Under the pieces are notes generated by a model that ran no database searches, was not told where the DNA came from, and was given only the letters and a program-made list of their open reading frames with translations. Positions 27,141 to 36,303 of a stretch of DNA of 64,000 nt are shown here, piece after piece. The stretch is from positions 1 to 64,000 of the forward strand of contig CAVOHC010000007.1 of NCBI GenBank assembly GCA_963695645.1, given 5' to 3'. The translations under genes and the position numbers were made by a program. Positions within the stretch are counted from its first letter, which is position 1; each line of letters opens with the position of its first letter. This DNA is from DATBGO01 sp963695645 (GTDB lineage: Bacteria > Actinomycetota > Actinomycetes > Streptosporangiales > Streptosporangiaceae).

Positions 27141-27165
27141 CCCGCCAAGAAAAGGAACAACCGCC

Positions 27166-28896
27166 ATGAACGACCAGCACCCCGCGGCCGACGAGCCCGT
27201 CATCGTCGTCGGCGCCGGCCCGGCCGGCTGCACCGCAGCCCTCTTGCTCGCCGACTTCGGGATCCCCGTCACCTTGCTGGAACGCCACATCCGGCCCCAC
27301 CCCCTCCCCCGCGCGGTGCACCTGGACGACGAGGTCGCCAGGACCCTGGACCGGGTCGGCGTCAGCGAGGGTTTCCTGGCCCGGTCCCGGCCCGGCAGCG
27401 GGCTGCGCCTGCTCGACGCCGGGCACCGCGTGATGGCCGAGTTCCGGCGCGAGCACCAGGCCAGTGAGCACGGTTTCCCGCAGGCGAACATGTTCCACCA
27501 GCCGGACCTGGAGGAGCTGCTGCTCGCCCGGGTCAAGGCGCACCCGCTGGTCGACTTGCGCCGCGGGGCCGAGGTCTGCGGGATGGACGGCGCCGCCGGC
27601 CCGCTCACCGCGGACCCGGTCCGGGTGCACGCCCGCATCGCCGGAGACCTGCAGACGTTCACCGGCCGGGTCGTGCTGGGCTGTGACGGCGCCGGCAGCA
27701 CGATCCGGGAACTGGCCGGAATCACCATGGAGGACCTCGGCTTCACCGAGCGCTGGCTGGTGGTCGACATCCGGGCCGAGACCGGCCTGGATGCCTGGGT
27801 CGGCGTGGAGCAGGTCTGCGACCCGGCCCGGGCCGCCACGTTCATGCAGGTCACCGGCGACCGGTACCGCTGGGAGTTCCGGCTGCTCGACGGCGAGGAC
27901 GAAGCCGGACTGATCACCCCGGCCGCCCTGGGCCGGCTGCTGCGGCCCTGGACCGGGCGCAGCGACCTGGCCGGCCTGGAGATCATCCGCAGCACCAGCT
28001 ACACCTTCCGGGCCCGGCTGGCGTCCCGGTTCCGGGCCGGGCGCGTCTTCCTGCTCGGCGACGCCGCGCACCTCACCCCGCCGTTCATCGGCCAGGGCCT
28101 GGCCGCCGGGCTGCGCGACGCCGACAACCTGGCCTGGAAGCTCGCGTACGTGCTCACCGGCCGGGCCGGCGAGGACCTGCTGGCCAGCTACCAGGCCGAA
28201 CGCCGCCCGCACGCCAAGGCCCTAGTGAAAAAGGCCGTCCGGGTCGGCTGGGCGATGACCGGCGGCCAGGACCGGGTCGCCGCCATCCGCCGGATCGCCC
28301 TGGCCGCCGCGGTCCGCAGCGAACGCGTCTGCCAGGCCCTGGGCTCCACAGCGACACCGCGGCTGAAGACCGGCGCCCTGCAGCGCCCCCCGCGGCGCCT
28401 GATCCTTTCCGGCATCCCCTCCGCGCTGCGGATCGGCGGCCTGATCCCCAACCCGCGGGTGTCCGTCGGCGACGGACCGCCGGTCCGGCTGGACGCGATC
28501 CTGGCCGGACGCGCCGCCGTGCTGACCGCGCGGCGCCCCGGCACCGGGCTGGTGGACTTCTGCCGCCAGCACGGCCTCGTCCTGGTGCGGATCAGCAGCT
28601 CACACGCCGCCGGAACAACCGGCCGGCCCGCCGCGGACCCAGACGCCAGCTGGATCGACGTCCGTCTCGCCGGCGAGCTGCGGCCTGCCGGCCTGCGGGC
28701 CCTGGCGGTCCTGGGGTCCAACCCGGCGCTGACCGTCGTCGTGCGCCCGGACCGCGTGGTCGCAGCGGTGGAGCCCCGGGGGCGGCTGCCGCGCCTGCCC
28801 TGGCCTGTCCCGGCCACGGCCGGCCGTGGGTCTCCGGTCACGGCTCAGCCGCCCGCTCAGCCCGATCACGCCTCTCCGGTCACGACTACCCGTTAG
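27166..28896 (+). CDS. MhpA-type FAD-dependent aromatic hydroxylase
   Basis: The protein has 576 residues. The FAD-binding VVGAGPAGCTAALLLADFG is at residues ~11-29, CDGAGSTIRE is the DG motif, and FLLGDAAHLTPPFIGQGLAAGLRDADNLAWKLA is the second flavin motif. PPFIGQG and RDADNLAWKL are typical of 3-(3-hydroxyphenyl)propionate/3-hydroxycinnamate hydroxylase (MhpA), which makes a catechol-type product for extradiol cleavage. It lies 25 bp after the ligase with a GAAAAGGAAC ribosome site. Together with the dioxygenase and hydrolase it gives a hydroxylation, ring opening and hydrolysis sequence. The precise substrate is inferred only from family membership. Confidence 0.82.
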   Translation: MNDQHPAADEPVIVVGAGPAGCTAALLLADFGIPVTLLERHIRPHPLPRAVHLDDEVARTLDRVGVSEGFLARSRPGSGLRLLDAGHRVMAEFRREHQASEHGFPQANMFHQPDLEELLLARVKAHPLVDLRRGAEVCGMDGAAGPLTADPVRVHARIAGDLQTFTGRVVLGCDGAGSTIRELAGITMEDLGFTERWLVVDIRAETGLDAWVGVEQVCDPARAATFMQVTGDRYRWEFRLLDGEDEAGLITPAALGRLLRPWTGRSDLAGLEIIRSTSYTFRARLASRFRAGRVFLLGDAAHLTPPFIGQGLAAGLRDADNLAWKLAYVLTGRAGEDLLASYQAERRPHAKALVKKAVRVGWAMTGGQDRVAAIRRIALAAAVRSERVCQALGSTATPRLKTGALQRPPRRLILSGIPSALRIGGLIPNPRVSVGDGPPVRLDAILAGRAAVLTARRPGTGLVDFCRQHGLVLVRISSSHAAGTTGRPAADPDASWIDVRLAGELRPAGLRALAVLGSNPALTVVVRPDRVVAAVEPRGRLPRLPWPVPATAGRGSPVTAQPPAQPDHASPVTTTR

Positions 28897-28905
28897 GAAA
28901 TTCCC

Positions 28906-29253
28906 ATGTTTGTCACGATCTCGCTGCTCATGACCGCGGTCTGTCTCCTTCCGGCAGTCGGTAAGCTGCTGGGCCAGCCGAAGATGCGGCAGTCCGCCGG
29001 GCACTTCGGGATTCCCTGGCCCAGGTACCGGCTCATCGGCGTAGCCGAGCTCGCCGCCGCCGCAGGCATCCTGATCGGCCTGTGGTGGCATCCCCTCGGC
29101 CTGGCCGCCGCGGCCGGGATGGCCGTGCTGCTCCTCGGCGCGATGATCACCCACCGGCGCGCGGCAGACGGCGGGAAGGAGATGGCACCGGCCATGCTCT
29201 CCCTCGCCATCACCATCGCCTACCTGGCCATCGCCCTCATCAGCTGGGCGTGA
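28906..29253 (+). CDS. DoxX family membrane protein
   Basis: This small 115-residue protein has four hydrophobic helices and features of the DoxX/DoxD-like family (SLLMTAVCLLPAVGKLLGQP at the start, AAGILIGLWWHPLG in the middle). It begins nine bases after the stop of the hydroxylase gene with AGGAAATTCCC upstream, so it is the last gene of the operon. Its role in aromatic breakdown is unknown; a membrane redox or quinone-linked role is possible. Confidence 0.75.
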   Translation: MFVTISLLMTAVCLLPAVGKLLGQPKMRQSAGHFGIPWPRYRLIGVAELAAAAGILIGLWWHPLGLAAAAGMAVLLLGAMITHRRAADGGKEMAPAMLSLAITIAYLAIALISWA

Positions 29254-29260
29254 CCCGCTC

Positions 29261-29626
29261 CCCGCAGGTCCCGGCGGGACCTGGCATGGTGGCCCGGTGA
29301 GCTGTGAGCAGCCGCCGCGAGGCCGGCTAGCGCGCCTGTTCGAGGCCGCCGACCGGCGCCACGTCCCGCTGCCGACCATCCTGGTCACGGTCGGGGTGGT
29401 CGTCGCTACCTACCTGGCCGGCAAGGTGATGTACTGCTGCGGGACATCGTGCTGCTGATGCTCGTGGCGGGGTTCGTCGCGATGCTGCTCAACCCGGTCG
29501 TGGCTAAAGCGCAGCGGCGGGTCCCGCGCCGGGGCCTCGCGGTGATGATCGTCACGCTCTGGGCCGCGCTGGTCTTCATCGGCCTGGCCGCGGCGTTCGG
29601 CGTGCCGCTGGTGAACGGGATCACCC
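29261..29626 (+). repeat. Duplicated block, copy 2: truncated perM-like gene fragment
   Basis: This is nearly identical to 11057-11423. It begins at the same palindrome (CAGGTCCCGGCGGGACCTG), which here lies just after the DoxX gene and could act as its terminator. One C is missing in GATGTACTGCTGCGG relative to copy 1, so the reading frame is broken. It ends at GGATCACCC, after which the sequence turns into a transposase remnant. Confidence 0.88.
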
Positions 29627-29699
29627 ACTCAGAGGGCTCTCGACTTCGCCAGCCAGGCCATGTTGTTCGGCGCGGGCTTGCTGGTTTCGGTGCTCCCGT

Positions 29700-30305
29700 T
29701 TCGTCATCTTGCTGAGCGCATTCGCCGAGCTTGCGCTGGCGGGCGGCTTCGGCGTCGGCGAGGGTCTTCCTGGCGGCCTTGACCGCGGCGGCTGCGGTCT
29801 TCTTCGCCAGGTGGGGACCATCCGGGCGGGTCGTCGGGGTGACGGCGTAGCTGTCAGGGGAGTCCAGGTCGAAGTGGGCGCGGCCGTAGCCGAAGTTTCT
29901 CTTCCCGCTACCGCCCGGTCATCCGGTAGACCACGCCGGGGGGCGGGCAGCTGGGTGGTGCTGACGGTGGTCAGGATGTGCACCTGGCGGCCCTTGTCGC
30001 GGCGGGTGACCTGCCGCAGCGTCAGGGTCTCGCCTTTTACGGCTCCCGGAGGTGACGGGCACCTCGATGGTCCCGTCGGCGAGGTCGTAGCTGCGGTCGC
30101 GGCCGTCATCCCAGGTCCAGGTCATCACGGCGAACGCGTCGTCGCCTGGTTCTTGCGGTAGGTGAGCAGCCCGAACCCGGCGGTGATGATGTCCGCGAAC
30201 AGGTCCGGGGACCAGCAGCCCCGGTCAAAGCACAGCACCGGCTTGGCGCCCTCACCGCACACCGCCCGCAGGTCCGGGAGCAGGTCTTTGATCTGGGCGG
30301 CAAGC
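29700..30305 (-). pseudogene. IS4/IS1634-like transposase remnant
   Basis: Several frames on the minus strand carry pieces of one DDE transposase. AAQIKDLLPDLRAVCGEG and FDRGCWSPDLFADI with GFGLLTYRKNQ (30303-30145) surround the second catalytic Asp. MTWTWDDGRDRSYDLADGTI and LRQVTRRDKGRQVHILTT follow (30128-29975). Near 29830-29760 comes a Lys/Ala-rich tail (PAKKTAAAAVKAARK-like). At least three frame changes and the loss of the N-terminus show it is inactive. It adjoins the duplicated perM block, so the element may mark the recombination that copied that block. Confidence 0.6.
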
Positions 30306-30686
30306 GACGCCCGGGCGGCCGCATGCGAGGTATCCTCATGCTCCCGAAATGCGGGTGCGGAGCCAGGCGAGGGAACGGGTGCAGAAGAGTGCTCGACCCA
30401 TGCTTAGGAGGACGTCGGCGCCCAGAGGCACGCCATGCGGCTGTGGCCGCTAGCGGGACAATCGGAAGCGAGGGGCAAGACGGCTGCCTGCTGCGCCGAG
30501 TGCGTGACGAGTGAACCTGCTCGATCAGGGAACGGTCGAAAGTGGGACTGCGCGGGGAGCGCCGGGCCCGGGGCCGCGCAGCGGCGCCGCTTGATCTAAA
30601 TAACGGCCTCGAACGGTCCATCGACGATCGGTGACGGCAAGCGGCAACGCAGAGCTGGTCCTGGTTTGCCGACCGCTGGGTAAGGG
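30306..30686. other. Gap between transposase remnant and SnoaL-like gene
   Basis: No supported gene. The open frames lack family features. The interval may contain the eroded 5' part of the transposase gene, but I cannot trace it. Confidence 0.35.
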
Positions 30687-31223
30687 TCAGAGCGTGGTGT
30701 TTAGCTCCAGCTGCCAGTGGAGATGCGCGAAGCTCAGCCCGCTCCAGCGGTCGGTGATCATGCCGTCACTGTCGATGCGCACGGCGTCGGAGACGTTGAG
30801 TACCAGGTCCTTGCCGGTCGGCTCGTATACCCGATCGGAACCGGGAAGCACCAGCGGGCCGCGGTCATGAACGTAGGTCACGACCATGCTTGCACCCACG
30901 AGGTCTCCGGGGTCAGCACCTCCGGCCAGCGTAGACAGGGCCGCGCCGTTTTCGATCCACGTCACCGTGGCAGAGCGGACAGTGGTGCAGGCGCTGTTGA
31001 TGCGCTCGCGGAATTGCTCCATGGCCTCGATCCCCGCGCCTTCGGGCGGGCGCTGATCGCCGGGGAGCAAGTCGTGCGGCCAGAAGCTGGTCGCGAACCG
31101 GGACTTCATGTCCACGGGCTCCAGGAGAGCTTCAAGGTAGCCCAAGAAGATCTTCCTCTTCCTGCGCTCCTCCTCGTTGCGGGGCTGACTGCCCCGGATG
31201 GTCCAGTCATACTCATCCGCCAT
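30687..31223 (-). CDS. SnoaL/NTF2-like hypothetical protein
   Basis: The 178-residue protein is soluble. Its second half (AMEQFRERINSACTTVRSATV ... LNVSDAVRIDSDGMITDRWSG) looks like the cone-shaped NTF2/SnoaL fold used by ketosteroid isomerase-like and polyketide-cyclase-like proteins, with DG-x-I-T-x-x-W/Y near the end. I take ATG 31223 (MADEYDW) as start; a GGGGCG lies upstream, weakly placed. No partner gene is nearby and no catalytic residues can be assigned. Confidence 0.5.
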   Translation of the reverse strand: MADEYDWTIRGSQPRNEEERRKRKIFLGYLEALLEPVDMKSRFATSFWPHDLLPGDQRPPEGAGIEAMEQFRERINSACTTVRSATVTWIENGAALSTLAGGADPGDLVGASMVVTYVHDRGPLVLPGSDRVYEPTGKDLVLNVSDAVRIDSDGMITDRWSGLSFAHLHWQLELNTTL

Positions 31224-32613
31224 GTTCGCCCCAAGGATTGTTCCTGCATGACGTGACCGCGACCACACTATCGGGACGCAGAAGCCGCGTCCAGGAGCAC
31301 TGAGCCTGGCTGGTGGCCATCATGCTAGGTCGGCGCTGCGTGGAGCGGTAACAGGCTTAGGCCTTCCCGGCTTGAGAGTAGGCTCGGCTCTTTCCTGGTC
31401 AGGCACGCTCGCTGGCATAGGCAAGTGCTTGGTGATATTCGTTCATCCACTCGGCGTCCTGCTGGTCCGCAGGTATGCCTTGCCGGTTTGCAGCAGGTCG
31501 TAAGGCTGGTGTGTGGGGTCGGCTCCCGGGTGGCCAATGCGGCTGCTGATGCGCGTATTGCGCCACGCGGGCGGCCCTGCAAGCGGGCTAGGTATCCCCG
31601 GAAACTCGCTGCTGCGGCGGCAATAGTGCCGTCGCCGAAACCCATGAGCAGAAGCAGCAGCAGCGAGGCGTCCAGATCGCCGATCTCGCGATGCTGGCGG
31701 AACACGCCCCGGTCTGACACGCCCGACTTCGAACCCGACACCTGCCACCACCAGCGAAAATACCCTCTGGCCAGCGCATAGGCGGTCAGCGGGTGTCTGC
31801 GTCCCGCCGCCGGCGACGGTGGCTAGCCGCTAGCGGTGGCCGGTGCTGGGCGTCGGTGAGTGCTCGCCCCAAATACGCCCCGAACTGGCTTGGGATAGGA
31901 CCGGACGAGAGGCGCCACGCTCGCCGCTGCACAAGCGACCTCCAGCGTCCGCCTCGTGCTGGCCGCCGAGAAACGTCCCTGTCCCGGCTTCCCGGCCGCT
32001 TCGCCGCTGTCGACCGCCACGAAAACGACGCTACAGGCCGATCTGGGCAGCGACTTCTACGCTTACTTCTACGCCACCCGCATCAGCCCCGAACGCCGCA
32101 AGCGCGGCCACGTCCTTGACCATTTGGGCGAGCTCGGCGAGAAGCTAGGAATGAGCTTGAGATTGGTCGGCCGAGAGGTTCCCATCGGGACTTCCGGGCC
32201 AACATCGTTGCCTAGGACGACAGCAGTCATGACGCTCGTTCTGGGCGGAAAATCGGGTGTGGCTGCTGTCCGCTGACGCCGGTTACCCATGATCTTCGAG
32301 GTCGTTTTTCAGCCGGGTGCTGGGGGCCTGCCCTGGGCCCTTCCGTGCTGCCGTCAGTGCGAGGATCAGATTCCTCCAACCGTCCCGATGGTTCCCGCGG
32401 GCAGCCGCCCTTGGTCCCGGTCCATGGTGAGGGAGGTCAGGTGCTGACGAAGACGCAGGACAGCGAGGAGATCAGTCGCGGCATCACTGACTGCGAGGTG
32501 ACGGCTATCACGGTCACGCGTTGTGACGGACGGGATAGTACCGACGTGCGATATCCGCCTCGTTAGGTACGCCATTCGCAGGTCGCAGCTCGGTCGCTGC
32601 GACGCTCCATATC
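31224..32613. other. 1.4-kb stretch without a supported gene
   Basis: Several open frames of 60-140 codons exist on both strands (for example 31325-31741 minus and 31956-32276 plus). None shows a domain, a good start or codon use like the neighbours. Part of the minus-strand frame (LLLLLLMGFGDGTIAAAAA) could be a decayed membrane protein. The composition is mixed, as in eroded accessory DNA. Confidence 0.4.
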
Positions 32614-32913
32614 GTGCAGGCTGCGGCGGCGCTGGGCCCCGCCGGCGTGTGGGCCTTCGGCGTGATCGACCCCCGCTTGAATCTCGTGGTCCCCTACAGC
32701 GCCCGCTACCACGGGCGGGCTGGCTGGGTGAGGCTGCCCGCAGGGCTGCTCACGGTCAGCGCGCTGAGCGGCGAGGACGTGTGGGCCATCGGCCCCACGG
32801 TGAACACCGCGGCCAGGGGCCTGGGAGACCTTGGCGGCACATTGCCGACGAGCGCGGGGTTGACGGTCTTCGCGCGCGGTGAGACGTCGGCTGTGGGACG
32901 GCCGGTCACCTGA
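32614..32913 (+). pseudogene. Fragment of a secreted-type beta-propeller protein
   Basis: The 99-codon open frame contains two blocks of the kind GVWAFGVIDPR and DVWAIGPTVN. These resemble the DVWAVG repeat units of large uncharacterised actinobacterial propeller proteins. There is no signal peptide, and only about two blades remain. I regard it as a remnant, though a small expressed protein cannot be excluded. Confidence 0.35.
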
Positions 32914-32951
32914 CGTGAACAAGCCGGCCTGAGTGTGGCGAGGGGGACGAC

Positions 32952-33384
32952 ATGACGTTGTCCGAGCAGGTTGACGCGCTGCAGGCCAAGGTGGCCGACC
33001 TCAAGAGCTCGCTGGACGCCTCCCAGCATGAAACAAACGAGCAGATCAAGGCGCGGGTGGCCACCGCCAAGGCAAAGGCCGATGCCGCGAGGGAAACCGT
33101 CCACGGCAAGGTGGACCAGGCGGCGGACCAGGCACACACCCAGTGGCAGTCGTTCAAGGCCGACACGTCGGCCAAGATGCAGGCTGCAAGAACGGATGGA
33201 GCGCAAACGCGACGAGGGCGATGTGAAGGCGGCCGAGAGAGACGCCGAGCAGGCGGAGGACAACGCAGCCGACGCGCTGGACTACGCTGCCTGGGCGGTC
33301 GACCAGGCAGAAGTGGCGATACTCGATGCCGCCGATGCTCGCGCCTGGGCCGATGCGAGAGCAGCAGCGTCGCCGCCCAGCTGA
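32952..33384 (+). pseudogene. Coiled-coil protein, one frameshift
   Basis: The start at 32952 follows AGGGGGACGAC. The first ~80 residues (VDALQAKVADLKSSLDASQ ... VDQAADQAHTQWQSFKADTS) are a long amphipathic helix rich in Ala, Lys and Gln. The frame changes near 33185-33195 and continues as RKRDEGDVKAAERDAEQAED and AWAVDQAEVAILDAADARAW to a stop at 33384. The two parts form one protein of about 143 residues, seen in many actinobacteria as a hypothetical coiled-coil protein. One indel separates them. No enzymatic function is expected; it may be structural or DNA/envelope-associated. Confidence 0.6.
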
Positions 33385-33883
33385 GCACGTGCCCGGGGCG
33401 GGCCGCCACGGCACCGGGCAAGTCCGCTGGGCCGTCCTGAGCCGAGAAGGGCGGACCGGCGGGCATCAAACTCCTGCCCAGGACAGCAACCTCGCCAGGG
33501 CCGCAGCCAACCCAGCCCTGCCAGTTGAGCTCGACACCATAACGGCGGTCTGTGCCGCCCGGCCGTGGCTAAGTCACCAGCGCCGGGCAACCCGTATTCG
33601 GCGATGCAGGTAGGCGGTGGTCGTTCAAGACGGTGTCACTCAGCGTGGCCGCCGTGGCTTGTAGTCGAGGCGCACATCGCCGCCCCGATCGGCGCGCCCC
33701 ACTTGCGTGTGATGGCCTGCCGGTAATGTGCGCAGTTATGGGTGATCTGCGCGTGTCCTTGAGTTGCACCAGTTGTCTGCGGGGCCGGTTGCGTACCGGG
33801 CTTGGCGACATCGCGGGCCTGTTTGCTTCCGCGGCGGGGTAGCGCGGATGTCTCGCTGAGGGCAATAGGGGAACACTCAGACG
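33385..33883. other. Gap without a supported gene
   Basis: The frames here are short and without family features. AGGGGAACACTC just before 33884 may be a distant ribosome site for the next gene. Confidence 0.35.
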
Positions 33884-34567
33884 ATGACTGGCGTCCCGGC
33901 ACCCACCTTGTACCACCGATGGCTTGGCTGGCACGCCCCCGCCATGAGTCGTGCGCTCACGGCATTCATCGTCGGGCTGATCGTCGCCGTTGTCCTCCTG
34001 CCGTTCGTGACGTGGGGGCTGGCACTGGTCGCGGGCTGGGACGCCGCCGCGATCCCCGTCCTCCTGACCATCTGGCCGATCATTATCCGAGCCGACGGCT
34101 CACTCGCGCCGCAACTGGCTGCCCGCGAAGACGAGACAGAGGGCTCGGCTAGGGCGCTGCTGGTCGGGACCAGCGTCGCCAGCCTCTTGGGGGCCGGTTA
34201 CGCGCTTCACCTCGCGGGACGGGACAGCGGCGCACCGCGGGTGCTGCTGATCGGCTTCGCCGTGCTGACCGTCGTGCTGTCGTGGACCGTGATCAACACT
34301 ATCTACACCATGCGCTATGCCGACCAGAACTTCCGGTCAAAGCCGGGCGGCATCGCGTTCGGCACCGAAGACGACCAGCAGCATCCCAGCTACCGCGACT
34401 TCGCCTACGTCGCGTTCACCATCGGCATGTGCTACCAGGTGTCCGACACGACGCTGCGCGACCCTCATGTCCGGCGCACCGCGCTCGCTCACGCCATCTT
34501 GTCCTATGTGTTCGGCGTGGTCATCGTCGCGGGCTCAGTCAACCTCATCTCCGGGCTGTTCCGCTGA
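33884..34567 (+). CDS. DUF1345 family membrane protein
   Basis: The 227-residue protein has about five membrane helices: residues ~22-45, 49-72, 90-110, 118-140 and 195-222. The family block YADQNFRSKPGGIAFG and HPSYRDFAYVAFTIGMCYQVSDT (~143-195) is diagnostic for DUF1345. It is intact and ends close to a decayed acyltransferase copy. The start at 33884 is preceded by AGGGG at 12 bases; an internal ATG at 33944 lacks a site. Function is unknown. Confidence 0.82.
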   Translation: MTGVPAPTLYHRWLGWHAPAMSRALTAFIVGLIVAVVLLPFVTWGLALVAGWDAAAIPVLLTIWPIIIRADGSLAPQLAAREDETEGSARALLVGTSVASLLGAGYALHLAGRDSGAPRVLLIGFAVLTVVLSWTVINTIYTMRYADQNFRSKPGGIAFGTEDDQQHPSYRDFAYVAFTIGMCYQVSDTTLRDPHVRRTALAHAILSYVFGVVIVAGSVNLISGLFR

Positions 34568-34649
34568 CTTTGCCAGACCCCACCCCCGCGACTGGCAGGT
34601 CCTGCCCTGCGTACGTGCTCAGGACGTCCCGTTCCCACCTCACGGCATT

Positions 34650-34896
34650 CCGCTAGCCCGGCGCGGCCTTGCCCCCGGCAGGGGCAGCCCCGAATGCCTT
34701 TGCTTCTGGTTCGGCGACCCAATCGACAGCGCCCGCTTCACCGGCCGCCACGACAACATGGCCGCCCGGAGGATCCGCGATGAAGTCAAGCAGGCCGTCC
34801 TGGCAGGTATCACAGTTCCTGCGCGACGGACGCGACCAGGATCCCAATCGTGATTGACAGTGATCTCGCCAAGCGCCTACTCCGGCGCCTCGAGTA
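34650..34896 (+). pseudogene. Third acyltransferase copy, 3' remnant
   Basis: This stretch matches the 3' ends of the two acyltransferase genes at 36304 and 37148: FWFGDPIDSARF, MAARRIRDEVKQAVLAGI, then small insertions and a premature stop (GATTGACAG replaces GAT). The similarity continues past the stop codon into the non-coding sequence AACTGCACCACCAGTAACG and on to about 34970, as after the gene at 37148. The rest of this copy is missing. Confidence 0.75.
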
Positions 34897-35219
34897 ACGA
34901 ACTGCACCACCAGTAACGACCAGCCCGAGCATGCCTTTCGGCCCTGACCTACGGCCCGGCCCAGCATAAATGGAGATCTGTGCGCCGCCATCGCACCCTT
35001 CAATTGGCGCCAGTCAATACCCATTCGGCAGCGCGAACTCGGCGCCCGTCGGCCGACCGAGTCAATCACGCTCCGTGATAGCCGCCACGGAGGCGACGTT
35101 CTGGCCGCCGACGGCCACTCGCTGACGGGGCGTCCTGCATGCATACGGCCCCGGATGTCTTCGTGATCCTGAAGCCGGGCGGCCCTGGGAAGCCCGTCAC
35201 GAAAGAGCGTTGCCGTTGA
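34897..35219. other. Gap, partly repeat of the acyltransferase 3' flank
   Basis: The first ~75 bp resemble 37967-38035, downstream of the second acyltransferase gene. The rest holds no gene I can support. Confidence 0.5.
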
Positions 35220-35660
35220 TCATCGATCTGTGCCCCAGATAAATAGGCCGATAACAACGGGTTCGAGACGTTGCTGGTCAACGCGAAAGATTGTCTTCCA
35301 CCAGTCCGCGAACCCCAGCTTCGAGCAGGGGGCGACCAGCCGGTTCAGCGCCGCCAGCACCAGGTAAGTACCCGCTGAGGCACCCGCATCGGCGCGCCTG
35401 GCCCCGGCCACCTCGTCGATGATGCCCGCGACCCCCAGTTCCTGCAGCATTCCCCAGGCTGCGGCCACGTCCCCGAACGCCAGGCGACGGGTGCGCTCGG
35501 GTAGCACGGCGGCCTCGCGGGCATCCAGCAGGGCCTCGATGTCGGCCGCGCTGCCCAGGTACCGCTCGGAGATCATCTTCGGTTTGCCATCTACCCAGCC
35601 CATCTCGCGCAGGTACCAGTACGGCTTCCCGCTGATCACCTTCTTGTACAAGTGCGCCAC
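35220..35660 (-). pseudogene. IS1634-family transposase, N-terminal fragment
   Basis: The open frame of 146 codons starts MAHLYKKVISGKPYWYLRE and includes RLAFGDVAAAWGMLQELG and LAALNRLVAPCSKLGFADWW, the conserved N-terminal part of IS1634 transposases. The DDE domain (about 350 more residues) is absent; after FADWWKTIFRVDQQR the homology is lost. No terminal repeats were recognised. It marks past insertion near the acyltransferase repeats. Confidence 0.75.
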
Positions 35661-35911
35661 TCTTTAGGTCAAAGGCTATTTTGCGATCACAAGCAAGCCG
35701 ACACGCCGGGTTTCCCCAGGCCAGAGCCCGCACGGGCAGTCGTCAGTCCATCAAGGTGGAGATAGCCAGGAAACTGGGGCTAGGGACGAAAGGCCCCATC
35801 GGCGGGGGCCTGCAGGCCCTGGGTTGTGGACCTTCTGCCCTGGCCTGGTGAGTTCCGTCACACCTAAGTGGGAATGGGTTAGCACAAGCCACCGCTCATC
35901 AGGGAGCACCG

Positions 35912-36187
35912 ATGCAGGAATTCTCTGGGCCCGTGATACACGTCGTGAAGCCCGATGACATTGTCACGGATGATGTTTTCGCGAATGCGGAGCACCGGCC
36001 CGACGCGGCCGGTTTCAAGCGCAAGGTGAACGGCGCCTGGACGCCGGTGACCTGGCGCGAGTTCGCCGGGCAGGTCCGCGGCCTCGCCGTCGGCCAGCTG
36101 ACACCCACGCTGAAGCTGCGCCGCTTCGTCATCATGCAGCAGTACGCGAACCAGATCGCCGCCCTAGATGGCGACCGCGCCTCCTAG
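35912..36187 (+). pseudogene. Long-chain acyl-CoA synthetase with middle deleted in frame
   Basis: The 91-codon frame joins the first ~55 residues of a FadD15-type long-chain acyl-CoA ligase (DDVFANAEHRPDAAGFKRKV ... WTPVTWREFAGQVRGLA) to its last ~25 (LTPTLKLRRFVIMQQYANQI). About 500 residues, including all catalytic motifs, are gone, yet the junction is in frame. It lies directly upstream of two acyltransferase genes, so an intact ancestor could have supplied them with acyl-CoA. Confidence 0.7.
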
Positions 36188-36303
36188 CAGCATTTGTCAG
36201 GTTCCCATGAGTCGGCGGCGAGCCGGTGGACGGTGACGGGCACTCGACCGGGCGCCGATCACCAGGAGCGCCAACCCGGGCACAGAAAGCGTGTCAGAAG
36301 ACT

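Noticed and set aside
25161..27995. A 944-codon open frame on the minus strand opposite the acyl-CoA ligase and hydroxylase genes.
   Set aside because: It has no recognisable domain, while the plus strand carries intact enzymes with all motifs. In high-GC DNA the antisense frame is often open by codon bias.
31325..32276. Several 60-140-codon frames that might be small genes.
   Set aside because: No domains, no good starts, overlapping alternatives on both strands. Listed as a gap instead.
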